A DNA stretch of 64,000 nt from an uncultured Lachnospiraceae bacterium (GCA_910578335.1 CAJTPU010000002.1:124001-188000), one strand, 5' to 3'; shown: positions 6,871 through 15,477, counted from the stretch's first letter. Made by a program: numbers and translations. The notes: generated by a model not told the origin, from the letters alone.

Positions 6871-9765
6871 CTATTGTACACACAGCGGAAAGGTCAGCGT
6901 CACCTTAAACAAATCCCCGTCCAGATAAATTTCAAATGTTCCGTTCTGCAGCTCTGTCAGATTCTTGGCAATGGAGAGCCCCAGCCCGCTTCCCTCCGTA
7001 CTGCGGGACACGTCGCCGCGGATAAACCGCTCCGTCAGCTCCTCCGCCCGAATATTGAGGCGCTGTGCGGAAATATTCTTTAGGGAAAGCACCACCTCGT
7101 CTTTCTCCGGCGCCTGCGCCATATCAAGATAAACTCTGGTTCCTTCCAGCGCATATTTGCAAATATTGTGAAACAGGTTTTCTATCACACGCCAGATTCT
7201 GCGGCTGTCCGCCTCTATGTAGAAGGCGTCGCCCTGACAATCCTCCACAATCTGCAGATTTTTCTCCTCAAATTTTTCTGAAAATTCTCCCAGCGACTGA
7301 TGCAGCAGCTCCGTCAGATTGATTTTTTCCATAATGAGGGTAATGTTGCCCGAGGAAATTTTGGAAGCCTCCACCAAATCATCCGTCAGTTGTTTCAGCC
7401 TCTGTGACTTGGCTTCCAACACCTCTATATACCCTTTTACCGGCTGACTCTCAATCTTTTCCCGTTTCAGCAAATCTACATAATTCACAATGCTTGTCAA
7501 AGGCGTCTTGATATCATGGGATACATTGGTAATCAAATCCGCCTTCAGCCGCTCATCCTTCATGGACGTCTCGACGGCAGTCTTAATTCCCTCTCCGATG
7601 CTGTTGACCGCATCTGCCAGCTTCAAATTTTCCCCATGCATATCCTGCACGGGCACCTGCCATGTCACTTCCCCATCCCGTATCCGCGCAATACCGTCTA
7701 TAATCTGCTTCCGCTTTAAATGACTGGAAAGCCACAGATAAAGCACCACGCAGTCAAAGACCAGCAAAATACCCGTCAGGAAAAATACGGTTACTTTGCT
7801 GCGGGAGCGCTGCCAGAAGAAACAGATAAACGCCCCCATAAAAACATTCACAAACATCGTGCCGCCATGCAGCAGGATACAGCGGAACAGCGCATTGCTG
7901 TTATCATACACTTTCAATAACAGTTTCTTTACAAGCAGGAACAGCTTTAACAGCACATTGTCCCACAGCCATTTGACAAGGCTGGATTTTATCAGGGTAT
8001 GCGCCTTTATCCTGCGTATCAGGCTGTACCAGAACAGACAGAACAAAACACTGATAAGGCAGCACACCGCCCCTATAGCAAGGACAGACTGTATGCGATG
8101 CCTGCAGACATAGGCAAGCGCTCTGCCCGAAAAACTGCTGTAAAATAATTTTAAAAACCAGATGCAGCCAAAGGCGGTAAGCCCTCCCAGCGCGGCAGCC
8201 GCCTCCGTCGGCAGATAATCAAACCAGCACAGGACAAGCTTTGCCTCCTCCTCGTCCTTTTCTTTGCGCCAGCCCGTCATCACGTTCAAGAACAACCATA
8301 ACACAAACCATGCGGAAATTGCCAGCCCGGCTGCCGCCACGAGAAAAGGCGCGTAAGGGTGCAGCGTTTCATATGCGGCGGATGCCTGCGCAAACTGGTC
8401 CCACACAGGATAATCGGTATTCACTGCAATACGGATTTCTGCCGTCTCGGGGTATGCATATTCATAATTGGAAAACGCCTGAAACAAATCCTCTTCCTTT
8501 ACAATCCCCGTATTGGATTCAAAGGTCATGGTCTTGGGACGGTAAATCATATATTTACCATATTCAGATTTGTAATAAGCATCCAAATCTCCCGTTACCG
8601 ACTGGGGCAGATTACTTACCCTGACAGGCTCTCCCATCATCACCATATCAAAGGTATAGGCTATGTTGGTCGCGCCCTCCCCGTATTTATCCCCAAAATT
8701 CAGATATTCCTTGTAGTTGTACGCCAAATCAGCCGAAGTCTGCTCAATATAGACAACGTGCTTCTGGTACTCCTCCCAGCTTCCCAGAATAGCTCGCAGG
8801 TTTTCCCCATTCACCGTCTGATACCGCTCCTGCAGAAGAAATAAATTCACCATAAGATTTCCTGTAGTCCTGTCTACATAAATAGACTGTACCGGATTGG
8901 CTGCACTCATGATATCCAAAAGCGCCTGATTTGTCCTGACGTCCGTATCATGAATATAGACGAAAGTTGACAACACATTGTTTTCCGTCTCTTCCCACTT
9001 CCAGTCCGCCGCATTTACCTCATACTCCGCTATCAGCGCATCCGTGGTCTCTTTGCTCTTATCCTCCGTATCCACCCCAAATATCACATACAAATAATCC
9101 ACCGCTCTGGGGCTGTAACCGGTTGTATAGGAATAACTTGCATTCCCCATATATAACTGTAACTGCTTTTCCTGCTCCTCCGTCCATACGCCGTCAAACA
9201 TATCGGGATATTCCGGATTAAAATATGCCACAAACTCGCTTGCCGTCATGACTACGTTTTCATAATGAATTCCATACTTCTGCCATTTCAGCAAATCCTC
9301 CAGATAATACTTTACCGACTTTTCCTCAAAATCATCGCCGGCGTTCGCCTCTACCTCTACCTCTGTCCCGTCAGACGCCACAAGATACCATTGTTTCTCT
9401 GAAGTATCCATCCCCCTCGTCAAGTCCGTCTTGCGGTTCACAAACGCTTCAACGTCAATTTCCTTCCTGCCGTCATATACCCCGTCCGTCTCCATCTGGC
9501 TCTTCGCCACATTGTAGCGGATAATTTCCTGCAGGGCGCTCATCATCATTTCATCAAACGCCGCAGTCTCCTCAAAGGATTTCTCTCCTGCAAACAAATC
9601 AAGCTGAAAGGTTTTTCGGTTGTAAGGATACCCTTCCGCTTCCACGCATACCACAGAATATACGGCAAGCATGGCAACGGCAGCCACCGCAATCCACGCC
9701 GCCGCCTGCTGCAGGCAGTGAAACAATATGGCGCTTCCTCTTCTTAATCCCGTGCGTTTTTTCAT
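6871..9765 (-). CDS. Very large membrane sensor histidine kinase
   Basis: This 964-aa sensor has a first membrane segment (about 12-40), a long extracytoplasmic region to about residue 465, then a block of about five membrane segments (about 470-690), a HAMP-like linker, HisKA with phospho-acceptor His750 in NVSHDIKTPLTSIVNY, and a HATPase domain (NLFHNICKYAL, then GSGLGLSIAKNL). The ATG at 9765 has GGGG about 7 bases upstream; a start at 9798 would add 11 residues. It is the second gene of an operon with the OmpR-type regulator. The kinase is much larger than VanS or PhoR (about 370-600 aa), and the ectodomain is not recognised. The input signal is unknown; the neighbouring cell-wall genes make an envelope signal plausible. 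Confidence 0.9.
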   Translation of the reverse strand: MKKRTGLRRGSAILFHCLQQAAAWIAVAAVAMLAVYSVVCVEAEGYPYNRKTFQLDLFAGEKSFEETAAFDEMMMSALQEIIRYNVAKSQMETDGVYDGRKEIDVEAFVNRKTDLTRGMDTSEKQWYLVASDGTEVEVEANAGDDFEEKSVKYYLEDLLKWQKYGIHYENVVMTASEFVAYFNPEYPDMFDGVWTEEQEKQLQLYMGNASYSYTTGYSPRAVDYLYVIFGVDTEDKSKETTDALIAEYEVNAADWKWEETENNVLSTFVYIHDTDVRTNQALLDIMSAANPVQSIYVDRTTGNLMVNLFLLQERYQTVNGENLRAILGSWEEYQKHVVYIEQTSADLAYNYKEYLNFGDKYGEGATNIAYTFDMVMMGEPVRVSNLPQSVTGDLDAYYKSEYGKYMIYRPKTMTFESNTGIVKEEDLFQAFSNYEYAYPETAEIRIAVNTDYPVWDQFAQASAAYETLHPYAPFLVAAAGLAISAWFVLWLFLNVMTGWRKEKDEEEAKLVLCWFDYLPTEAAAALGGLTAFGCIWFLKLFYSSFSGRALAYVCRHRIQSVLAIGAVCCLISVLFCLFWYSLIRRIKAHTLIKSSLVKWLWDNVLLKLFLLVKKLLLKVYDNSNALFRCILLHGGTMFVNVFMGAFICFFWQRSRSKVTVFFLTGILLVFDCVVLYLWLSSHLKRKQIIDGIARIRDGEVTWQVPVQDMHGENLKLADAVNSIGEGIKTAVETSMKDERLKADLITNVSHDIKTPLTSIVNYVDLLKREKIESQPVKGYIEVLEAKSQRLKQLTDDLVEASKISSGNITLIMEKINLTELLHQSLGEFSEKFEEKNLQIVEDCQGDAFYIEADSRRIWRVIENLFHNICKYALEGTRVYLDMAQAPEKDEVVLSLKNISAQRLNIRAEELTERFIRGDVSRSTEGSGLGLSIAKNLTELQNGTFEIYLDGDLFKVTLTFPLCVQ

Positions 9766-9832
9766 GTTTATACCCCATGTCCGCTTTGGCGGACTCAAAT
9801 GCTTTTTGCCAAATAAGCGGCAAGCGCTGCCT

Positions 9833-10525
9833 TTACTGCTTGTCTATCTTGTAGCCGACTCCCCATACCACTTTCAGATATCTCGGCTCTCTTGGGTTGA
9901 TTTCTATTTTTTCCCGAATATGCCTGATATGAACCGCCACCGTATTATCCGCCCCGATTGCTTCCTCGTTCCATATATTCTCATATATCTGATTGATGGA
10001 AAATACCCTTCCCGGATTTTTCACCAAAAGAAGCAGGATACTGTACTCAATGGGCGTCAGCTTTACCGGCTCCCCGTCTACGGACACTTCCTTGGTGTCG
10101 TCGTTTATGGAAAGTCCTCCGATACGGAACACAGCATTGTCCTCCGTATTCAGGCTTCCTAACTTGGTATAGCGGCGCAAGTTGGATTTCACTCTTGCCA
10201 CCAGCTCCAACGGGTTAAAGGGCTTCGTCACATAGTCATCGGCACCCACGTTAAGCCCGAGTATCTTGTCCATGTCCTCCGACTTTGCCGAGAGTATAAT
10301 AATGGGAATACTGCTGTATTCCCTGATTTTTAATGTGGCATGAATCCCATCGAGCTTCGGCATCATAATATCCATAATCAAAAGCTGGATATCCTCCTTA
10401 TGCAGAATTCGAATTGCCTCCTCGCCGTCATAAGCCTTAAAAATCCGATAACCCTCATTTTTTAAGTATATTTCTATCGCATCCACAATTTCCTTGTCAT
10501 CGTCACAAACCAGTATATTTGCCAT
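9833..10525 (-). CDS. OmpR/VanR-type response regulator
   Basis: This 230-aa protein has a receiver domain (residues 1-115; acidic pocket CDDDKE, phospho-acceptor Asp in IMDIMMPKLDG, conserved Lys in TKPFNPLELVARV) and a winged-helix DNA-binding domain (about 130-228; LTPIEYSILLLLVKNPGRVFS split over two helices, ending WGVGYKI). It resembles the VanR/PhoB group. GAGG lies upstream of the ATG. It precedes the large histidine kinase in the same operon. The VanG-type genes lie 1.3 kb upstream in the same direction with pgeF and yraN between, so control of those genes is possible but not shown. Confidence 0.9.
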   Translation of the reverse strand: MANILVCDDDKEIVDAIEIYLKNEGYRIFKAYDGEEAIRILHKEDIQLLIMDIMMPKLDGIHATLKIREYSSIPIIILSAKSEDMDKILGLNVGADDYVTKPFNPLELVARVKSNLRRYTKLGSLNTEDNAVFRIGGLSINDDTKEVSVDGEPVKLTPIEYSILLLLVKNPGRVFSINQIYENIWNEEAIGADNTVAVHIRHIREKIEINPREPRYLKVVWGVGYKIDKQ

Positions 10526-10553
10526 TTTTCTTTACACCTCGTTTTATTTTCCG

Positions 10554-11417
10554 TCACTTTAACATTAAAAATGCCCCAAGATTGCCTCTTTTTCCCTTGC
10601 TGGCTCTGTGTGAAAATAAAAGAGAAGGATTGCAGCAGGTACAAATATCCGTCACTTCTATCTGTGCAGGAGTCAGCCCGGCATGCAAAAGCACCTCTGC
10701 ATTCGCCTTCCACAAATCAAGCTGATATTTTCCCGGCTGCTTCCCTGTACGCAGCACGGTATTTCCAAATTCTGCTTCAAACTGTACAGCCACGTCCTCC
10801 GATACCTCATAACAGTCCGCACAAATAGAGGGACCTATTGCCGCAATGATATTTTCTCTTTTACAGCCATACTCCGCTGTCATCATATCTATCATCTTTT
10901 TTCCAATGCGTCCTACCGTACCGCGCCAGCCTGCATGTGCCAGTCCGATGACACGCCGCCTTGCATCCAGAAAGTAAAGCGGCACGCAATCCGCAAAAAA
11001 GGTTGCAAGCACAACCCCCGCCCTGTCCGTCACCAATCCGTCCACATCCTGATAGTCTCTGGGAATCACCACGCCTTTGCCGCAGTCCCCCTCCGTCACC
11101 TTCCTGATATTGGTAGTATGGGTCTGGTCCGAGCAGACGAAACTCTCCACCCTGCAGCCCAAAATATCCGCAATGCGCCTGTAATTTTCGTCCACCGCTT
11201 CTTTGCTGTCCCCTCTGGTATAGCTTAAGTTCATACTGGAAAAAATACCCTCGCTCACACCGCCAAGCCTTGTGGAAAAAAGATGCTCCACTGCCTGCGT
11301 CCTCGTAAAGGAAGGAAAAGTCAGGTATAATGCCTGACCCTTCCATTCTTCCAAAAGTCCCTGTGTACAACAAAAATCCGATGCCCAGCCGCCGGCTCTT
11401 TTTCTGATAAATTCCAT
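10554..11417 (-). CDS. pgeF: Peptidoglycan editing factor / polyphenol oxidase family
   Basis: This 287-aa protein belongs to the YfiH/LACC1 (Cu-oxidase_4) family. Characteristic motifs are CSDQTHTTNI near residue 95, FADCVPLYFLD near 145 and HAGWRGTVGRIG near 160, which supply the Cys/His metal or catalytic residues. Family members remove mis-incorporated L-Ser from peptidoglycan precursors (E. coli PgeF) or act as purine nucleoside phosphorylases. The ATG follows GGGAGG by 4 bases. The link to serine in cell-wall precursors is interesting beside a VanT-type serine racemase and a VanG-type ligase, but pgeF is a widespread housekeeping gene. Confidence 0.9.
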   Translation of the reverse strand: MEFIRKRAGGWASDFCCTQGLLEEWKGQALYLTFPSFTRTQAVEHLFSTRLGGVSEGIFSSMNLSYTRGDSKEAVDENYRRIADILGCRVESFVCSDQTHTTNIRKVTEGDCGKGVVIPRDYQDVDGLVTDRAGVVLATFFADCVPLYFLDARRRVIGLAHAGWRGTVGRIGKKMIDMMTAEYGCKRENIIAAIGPSICADCYEVSEDVAVQFEAEFGNTVLRTGKQPGKYQLDLWKANAEVLLHAGLTPAQIEVTDICTCCNPSLLFSHRASKGKRGNLGAFLMLK

Positions 11418-11449
11418 GGTGCCTCCCGTTCTGCCCTTAAGCTTCCATT

Positions 11450-11809
11450 CTACCTGTGAAAAAATGCATTTTTAACCCAGATAATTTCCTCGCCCTGTAT
11501 GCCGAGCACGTCATACCTTATGGGCGTCTCCTGCGGAATACGCTTTATATACCGATAGTAATCTGCCGTCCGGCAGATACGCTGCTTTTTCGTGCCTCCC
11601 ACCGCCGCCAGCGCACCGTCAAAGGACAGGGTTCTTCTGTATTTTACCTCTAAAAACACCAGATATTCCCCGTCATGCCCGATAATATCGATTTCTCCCT
11701 GACGGCTTCTGAAATTTCTTTCTCTGACAACAAAGCCCTGCTTTTCCAGATAAGAAACCGCCAGCTCTTCCTTTTTTGTTCCAAGCTCCCTGTTACTGTA
11801 AACCGTCAA
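11450..11809 (-). CDS. YraN family (UPF0102) endonuclease-like protein
   Basis: This 119-aa protein has the YraN layout: GTKKEELAVSYLEKQGF at the N terminus, then RQGEIDIIGHDGEYLVFLEVKYR, which carries the E/D-ExK residues of a restriction-endonuclease-like fold, and a C-terminal RYDVLGI strand. The start is a TTG at 11809 with GGAG 6 bases upstream. It is usually a housekeeping gene near ribosome or DNA-repair genes; here it lies between the racemase gene and pgeF in one orientation. The biochemical role of the family is not settled. Confidence 0.85.
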   Translation of the reverse strand: MTVYSNRELGTKKEELAVSYLEKQGFVVRERNFRSRQGEIDIIGHDGEYLVFLEVKYRRTLSFDGALAAVGGTKKQRICRTADYYRYIKRIPQETPIRYDVLGIQGEEIIWVKNAFFHR

Positions 11810-11825
11810 TCCTGTCTCCCTGCCA

Positions 11826-12950
11826 TTACCAGAAGGTTTTTGTCAGCCTGCCGCCCAGCCTGCTTAAAAGCTCATTGGTAATCGTCCCGGCACTCTGTGC
11901 CAGCTCCACTGCCTTGATTTCCTCCGTGCCGTCCCTTCCTATCAAAGTGACAATATCCCCTTCCGCGGCTTCCCGCACATCCGTGATATCGAGCATGGTC
12001 TGGTCCATACAGATACGCCCCACCATGGGGACTCTTTTTCCCAGCACCAGCGCCTGTCCCTGTCCGGAAAGACTGCGCGGCAGTCCGTCCGCATAACCGA
12101 TTGCCATCACGGCAATCCGCCGTCTCTCCTTCGCCTCCCACGTCCTGCCATAGGAGACAAAATCACCCTGCTCCACAGTCCTGATGCAGCCAATCCTGCA
12201 CTTAAGCTGAAGCGCCGGTCTTAAATCCACGCAGAATTCCTCCTCCGGCGTATTGCTTGCACAACCGTAAAGGGCAATGCCGGGTCTTACATACTGCATT
12301 CCTTCCATCGGATAATATAAAAGCCCGTAACTGCTCTGCATATGGCAGACAAGGTTCTGCCATCCCTTTTCCTCCAGATACGACTTCAGCGCCAAAAAAT
12401 CGGCAATCTGTTTTTCCGTAAAGCTTTTGTCTGCAGAAAGGGGACTGTCCGCCACGCTTAAATGGGAATAGATACCCTCCACACGGATTCCCTCCATGCC
12501 AAGCACCCTCTCTATGGCATCCCTGTCACGATAAGAGATGCCAAGCCTGTTCATACCGGTATCTACCGCCAAATGACAAGCAATTTTACATCCGGTCCGC
12601 GCAAGCGCCGCTCCGTGGGCTTCGTCCACCACTGTCTGCATAAGCTGGTAACGCTCCAGCAGAAAGGCATCCCGCGGCATGGTATACCCAAGCACCAGAA
12701 TTTTCCCCTGCACACCCGCGCCCCGCAGCTCCATGCCTTCCTCCAGCGATGCAACCGCAAACGTATCGCAGCCTTCTTCCGATAACACCTGTGCCGTCCG
12801 CACAGCGCCATGCCCGTAGGCATCTGCCTTCACTACCGCCATGCACTTACAGCCTGCCGGCAAAAGCCCGCACAGCTTTTTATAATTCCATCTCAAATTT
12901 TCCAGCGAAATTTCCAGCCATGCCCTTCCCGGTCTTTCTTCCAGTTTCAC
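11826..12950 (-). CDS. vanT: PLP-dependent racemase, VanT-type (serine/alanine racemase domain)
   Basis: This 374-aa fold-type III racemase matches the alanine racemase family: PLP lysine Lys41 in AVVKADAYGHG, RPGIALYG, catalytic Tyr in SYGRTW and GRICMDQTMLD. Near the C terminus, TITNELLSRL has Asn359 where alanine racemases carry the active-site Tyr (Tyr354 of the Geobacillus enzyme). Asn at this place is a reported hallmark of the racemase domain of VanT, where it helps accept serine. It starts with GTG overlapping the stop of the upstream acyltransferase-type membrane gene (GTGA), so the two are translationally coupled; together they total 720 aa, close to one VanT protein. Ordinary alanine racemization is the alternative role. 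Confidence 0.8.
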   Translation of the reverse strand: MKLEERPGRAWLEISLENLRWNYKKLCGLLPAGCKCMAVVKADAYGHGAVRTAQVLSEEGCDTFAVASLEEGMELRGAGVQGKILVLGYTMPRDAFLLERYQLMQTVVDEAHGAALARTGCKIACHLAVDTGMNRLGISYRDRDAIERVLGMEGIRVEGIYSHLSVADSPLSADKSFTEKQIADFLALKSYLEEKGWQNLVCHMQSSYGLLYYPMEGMQYVRPGIALYGCASNTPEEEFCVDLRPALQLKCRIGCIRTVEQGDFVSYGRTWEAKERRRIAVMAIGYADGLPRSLSGQGQALVLGKRVPMVGRICMDQTMLDITDVREAAEGDIVTLIGRDGTEEIKAVELAQSAGTITNELLSRLGGRLTKTFW

Positions 12951-13987
12951 TTATTCTTCCTCCCTTTCCGGATATCAAGCACATATTGTCCTGCTTTCAG
13001 GCAAATATACGCGGCGCACAGGCTGCCCGCCGCCACCGCCAGATAATAGACGGGGCTCACCTCCAGAATAAAGTTCCATTTTGTCAATTTTGCAAACGCC
13101 CTGACTGCCAGAATCATCATAGGATGCAGAAAATAAAAAAGCATGGGACCCTTTTTGTAAAAGGCGCCTCTTCTCACATCCCAGACGGCAGCACCAGTCA
13201 AAAGCAAATCAAAAAGAGCCGTCATGCACACCGGCAAAAACAGATACATGCTGTTGTGCTCCTGTCTGGTTCCTAAGTGCAGCCACAGCCCTTCGGCGCA
13301 CATAAGACACAGGCTTAAGAAAAAAATACGTCTGTTCTGCTTTGCACTGCTTTCTTTTTTTCCCACAGCCGCCCGATACCCCAAAAGCAGGAAGAGCGGC
13401 GCAAAAAACAGTCCGTTTCTCGTCTGGGAAGAAATACGAAAGATACCGTCGTATATTTGACTTATCACCGGTATCTTTACAACAAAGCCATAATAGCTGT
13501 CGCCAAACAGACCTATCGCATACAAAACTGCAGCCGCCGCATAGGCGTAACCGCCCAATATACGCAGCAGCAGAAAACAAATCGGAAGCCCTATCATAAC
13601 GGCAGGCAGATACCACAAATGGTAATAGGTTCCGTCAAAGAAAACCGCCCTGCCAAGCGTCCCCGCCGAAAGCGCCCATTCTCCGCCAGCCAGCCGGTAT
13701 GCCTGCACCGGCAGATAAAGCAGCGTCACCGCCAAATACAAGAGCCCCAGCTTTTTCAGACTGTGCCCGATTCTCGCAAAGCTGCCCTCTTCCACCGCAC
13801 CGTACAGTACAAAAAATCCCGTCACCATCATAAAGAACGGTACTGCCACCCTTGCAAACACCCTCGTCAGAATAAAGTCCGCCGTGACATTCACACTCTC
13901 CAAAGGAGACGTATGGATTGCCGCCACCAAAAATGCTGCAAGCCACTTAAAATCGTCTATTTTACCTATCCTGACATTCTGCCGCAA
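12947..13987 (-). CDS. Acyltransferase-3 type membrane protein, VanT N-terminal domain equivalent
   Basis: This 346-aa polytopic protein (about ten hydrophobic segments) begins IGKIDDFKWLAAFLVAAIHT and continues FARVAVPFFMMVTGFFVL, the typical start of the acyltransferase-3 fold. In vanC/E/G clusters this domain is the N-terminal half of VanT, thought to take up L-serine for the racemase domain. Here it is a separate gene: its TGA overlaps the racemase GTG. The start is a TTG at 13987 with AAGGGGG 8 bases upstream; the frame is open further upstream within the 98-aa gene but no other start has a ribosome site. It overlaps that small gene by 26 bases. An O-acetyltransferase role is the alternative. 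Confidence 0.75.
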   Translation of the reverse strand: MRQNVRIGKIDDFKWLAAFLVAAIHTSPLESVNVTADFILTRVFARVAVPFFMMVTGFFVLYGAVEEGSFARIGHSLKKLGLLYLAVTLLYLPVQAYRLAGGEWALSAGTLGRAVFFDGTYYHLWYLPAVMIGLPICFLLLRILGGYAYAAAAVLYAIGLFGDSYYGFVVKIPVISQIYDGIFRISSQTRNGLFFAPLFLLLGYRAAVGKKESSAKQNRRIFFLSLCLMCAEGLWLHLGTRQEHNSMYLFLPVCMTALFDLLLTGAAVWDVRRGAFYKKGPMLFYFLHPMMILAVRAFAKLTKWNFILEVSPVYYLAVAAGSLCAAYICLKAGQYVLDIRKGRKNK

Positions 13988-14258
13988 CCAGAAATCCCCC
14001 TTCGCTCCCCAGAATAAACACACTTCCTTTTTCGGGAAGGGAAACGACGGCTTCTTTCTCGCAGGGCACAAATCCTGCTATGTAGCTTTTCCCGTCCTCC
14101 TGCCACCGGAGCGGCGCTTCCGCAAAGGAATATTTCTTCAGTAAATCCGCCTGTCCTGCCAGATACTGCCTGACCGCCTCCACTTTATCCTCCTGTTCGC
14201 TGCCGTGGAATAAAAAGGCATAACGGGAATCCTCCCCCTTCAACCGAAGCTGCCGCAT
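13962..14258 (-). CDS. Hypothetical 98-aa protein between ligase and VanT-like genes
   Basis: I do not recognise this family. It is a soluble, mixed-charge 98-aa protein with no signal peptide, no membrane segment and a single Cys-containing stretch (FVPCEKEAV). It has a strong ribosome site, GGAGGAG 6 bases before the ATG, lies 25 bases after the ligase stop, and its 3' end overlaps the next gene by 26 bases, so it is a real member of the operon. In described vanG clusters this position is normally taken by vanXY (a D,D-dipeptidase/carboxypeptidase), but no zinc-peptidase motif is present here and the protein is too short for that function. Confidence 0.7.
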   Translation of the reverse strand: MRQLRLKGEDSRYAFLFHGSEQEDKVEAVRQYLAGQADLLKKYSFAEAPLRWQEDGKSYIAGFVPCEKEAVVSLPEKGSVFILGSEGGFLVAAECQDR

Positions 14259-14283
14259 AAAACACTCCTCCTGCCAGTCTGTA

Positions 14284-15321
14284 CTACTGCTGTGCCAAAC
14301 GTATAATTTCGTTTACCACCTGCTTAAAATCAAGTCCGATTCCCTTCATCATATTGGGGTAACGGCTGTGAGACGTAAAACCGGGAATGGTATTAATCTC
14401 GTTAAACACAATCTCTCTCTTTGATGTAAAGAACATATCCACACGGGTAAAGCCCTTACAGCCCAGCACTTTATAGATTTTGCCTGCCGTCTCCCGTATC
14501 CTGTCTTCCTCTTCCTTTGTCACACGCGCAGGCATATGGATTGCCGAACTTTTTAAGGTGTACTTTTCCTCATAGTCAAAAAAGCCCGTGGGAATTTCAA
14601 TTTCGTCCGCTCTTCCAATGGTAAGCGTTTCATTGCCCATCACCGCGCAGCCAACCTCGAAACCGTCTATTGCCTCCTCAATCACCACCTGCGAGTCATG
14701 TGCAAACGCTTCCTGCACGGCTCTGTCCATGTCGCCCCAATCCGTCACGCGGCTGATGCCAAAAGACGAGCCCGCCCGCACCGGTTTTACAAAGACAGGA
14801 AGCCCCAGCGCCTCTACCCGGCTTCTGTCTGCTTCATATTCCTGCATGGTATTAAAATATACACTCTTAGGCACTCTTATGCCTGCAAGCTCCACGAGCG
14901 TGTGCGCCAGCACCTTATCCATGCCGAGAGCAGAGCTCTCCATGCCGCAGCCCGCTATCGGTATGCCTGCAAGCTCACATAAGCCCTGCAGCGTGCCGTC
15001 CTCGCCGTTCTTCCCATGCAGCACCGGAAAAGCGATGTCGAAAGGCAGCTTTAAAAGCGCGCCTTCTTTCTCCACCCAGAGAAGCGGAACGCCCCTGCTC
15101 ATGGAAACCGTCGCCGGAAAGCAGTCCGCCTCCTGCCAGGTATCCTCCGCTATCCGCTCTTCGGCGCCTTCATAGTAGAAAGCCCTGCCATCCTTGGTTA
15201 TGCCTAAGTGCAGCACTTCATACTGCGCTCTGTCAATCGCCTGCATAACCGCTGTCGCCGACTGCAGCGATACCTCATACTCTGTGGAACAACCGCCAAA
15301 AACCACCAATATCTTTTTCAT
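14284..15321 (-). CDS. vanG: D-alanine--D-serine ligase, VanG type
   Basis: This 345-aa ATP-grasp ligase joins D-Ala to a second D-amino acid for peptidoglycan precursors. It shows KKILVVFGGCSTEYEVSLQSA at its N terminus (split at Gly), FPVLHGKNGEDGTLQG, KPVRAGSSFGI, and FFDYEEKYTLKSSAI, with the EKY motif of D-Ser/D-Ala ligases rather than the KIH type of D-Lac ligases. The C-terminal NEINTIPGFTSHSRYPNMM, with HSRYP, is typical of the VanC/E/G branch; ordinary Ddl differ there. The ATG at 15321 has AGGAG 10 bases upstream. The serine-type racemase downstream supports D-Ser as substrate. Being a divergent chromosomal Ddl is the alternative. Confidence 0.8.
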   Translation of the reverse strand: MKKILVVFGGCSTEYEVSLQSATAVMQAIDRAQYEVLHLGITKDGRAFYYEGAEERIAEDTWQEADCFPATVSMSRGVPLLWVEKEGALLKLPFDIAFPVLHGKNGEDGTLQGLCELAGIPIAGCGMESSALGMDKVLAHTLVELAGIRVPKSVYFNTMQEYEADRSRVEALGLPVFVKPVRAGSSFGISRVTDWGDMDRAVQEAFAHDSQVVIEEAIDGFEVGCAVMGNETLTIGRADEIEIPTGFFDYEEKYTLKSSAIHMPARVTKEEEDRIRETAGKIYKVLGCKGFTRVDMFFTSKREIVFNEINTIPGFTSHSRYPNMMKGIGLDFKQVVNEIIRLAQQ

Positions 15322-15427
15322 TTTTCTTAAGCTCCTATCTGCCGCCATTCTGCGCGCTCTTATTCCTATATCATACAAAGAAGGAGCTGTTATTAACAGC
15401 ATAACAGCAAGTTCTTCAAATGCCTTT

Positions 15428-15459
15428 AACAATTTCTTATGATTTTCTTAATCTGTCAA
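15428..15459 (-). promoter_or_regulatory. Possible regulator-binding direct repeats upstream of vanG-type operon
   Basis: On the minus strand, TTGACA (15454-15459) is followed by TAAGAAA at 15450-15444 and again at 15439-15433, exactly 11 bases apart, with a weaker TAAAGGC another 11 bases on. Direct repeats at one helical turn are the usual layout for OmpR-family binding sites. A possible -10 (TATGAT, 15370-15375) and a 15-bp palindrome (GCTGTTAATAACAGC, 15386-15400) lie between this and the ligase start. This is a candidate site only. Confidence 0.4.
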
Positions 15460-15477
15460 CAAACGGCGTTTTTTTCA

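Noticed and set aside
13988..14071. Longer N terminus for the VanT-like membrane protein
   Set aside because: The extension lies inside the 98-aa gene in another frame, has no ribosome site, and does not match the family start; the TTG at 13987 has a strong site.
15322..15477. Riboswitch or T-box leader between metA and the ligase gene
   Set aside because: No T-box sequence, S-box pattern or terminator/antiterminator pair could be recognised; only promoter-like and direct-repeat elements are visible.
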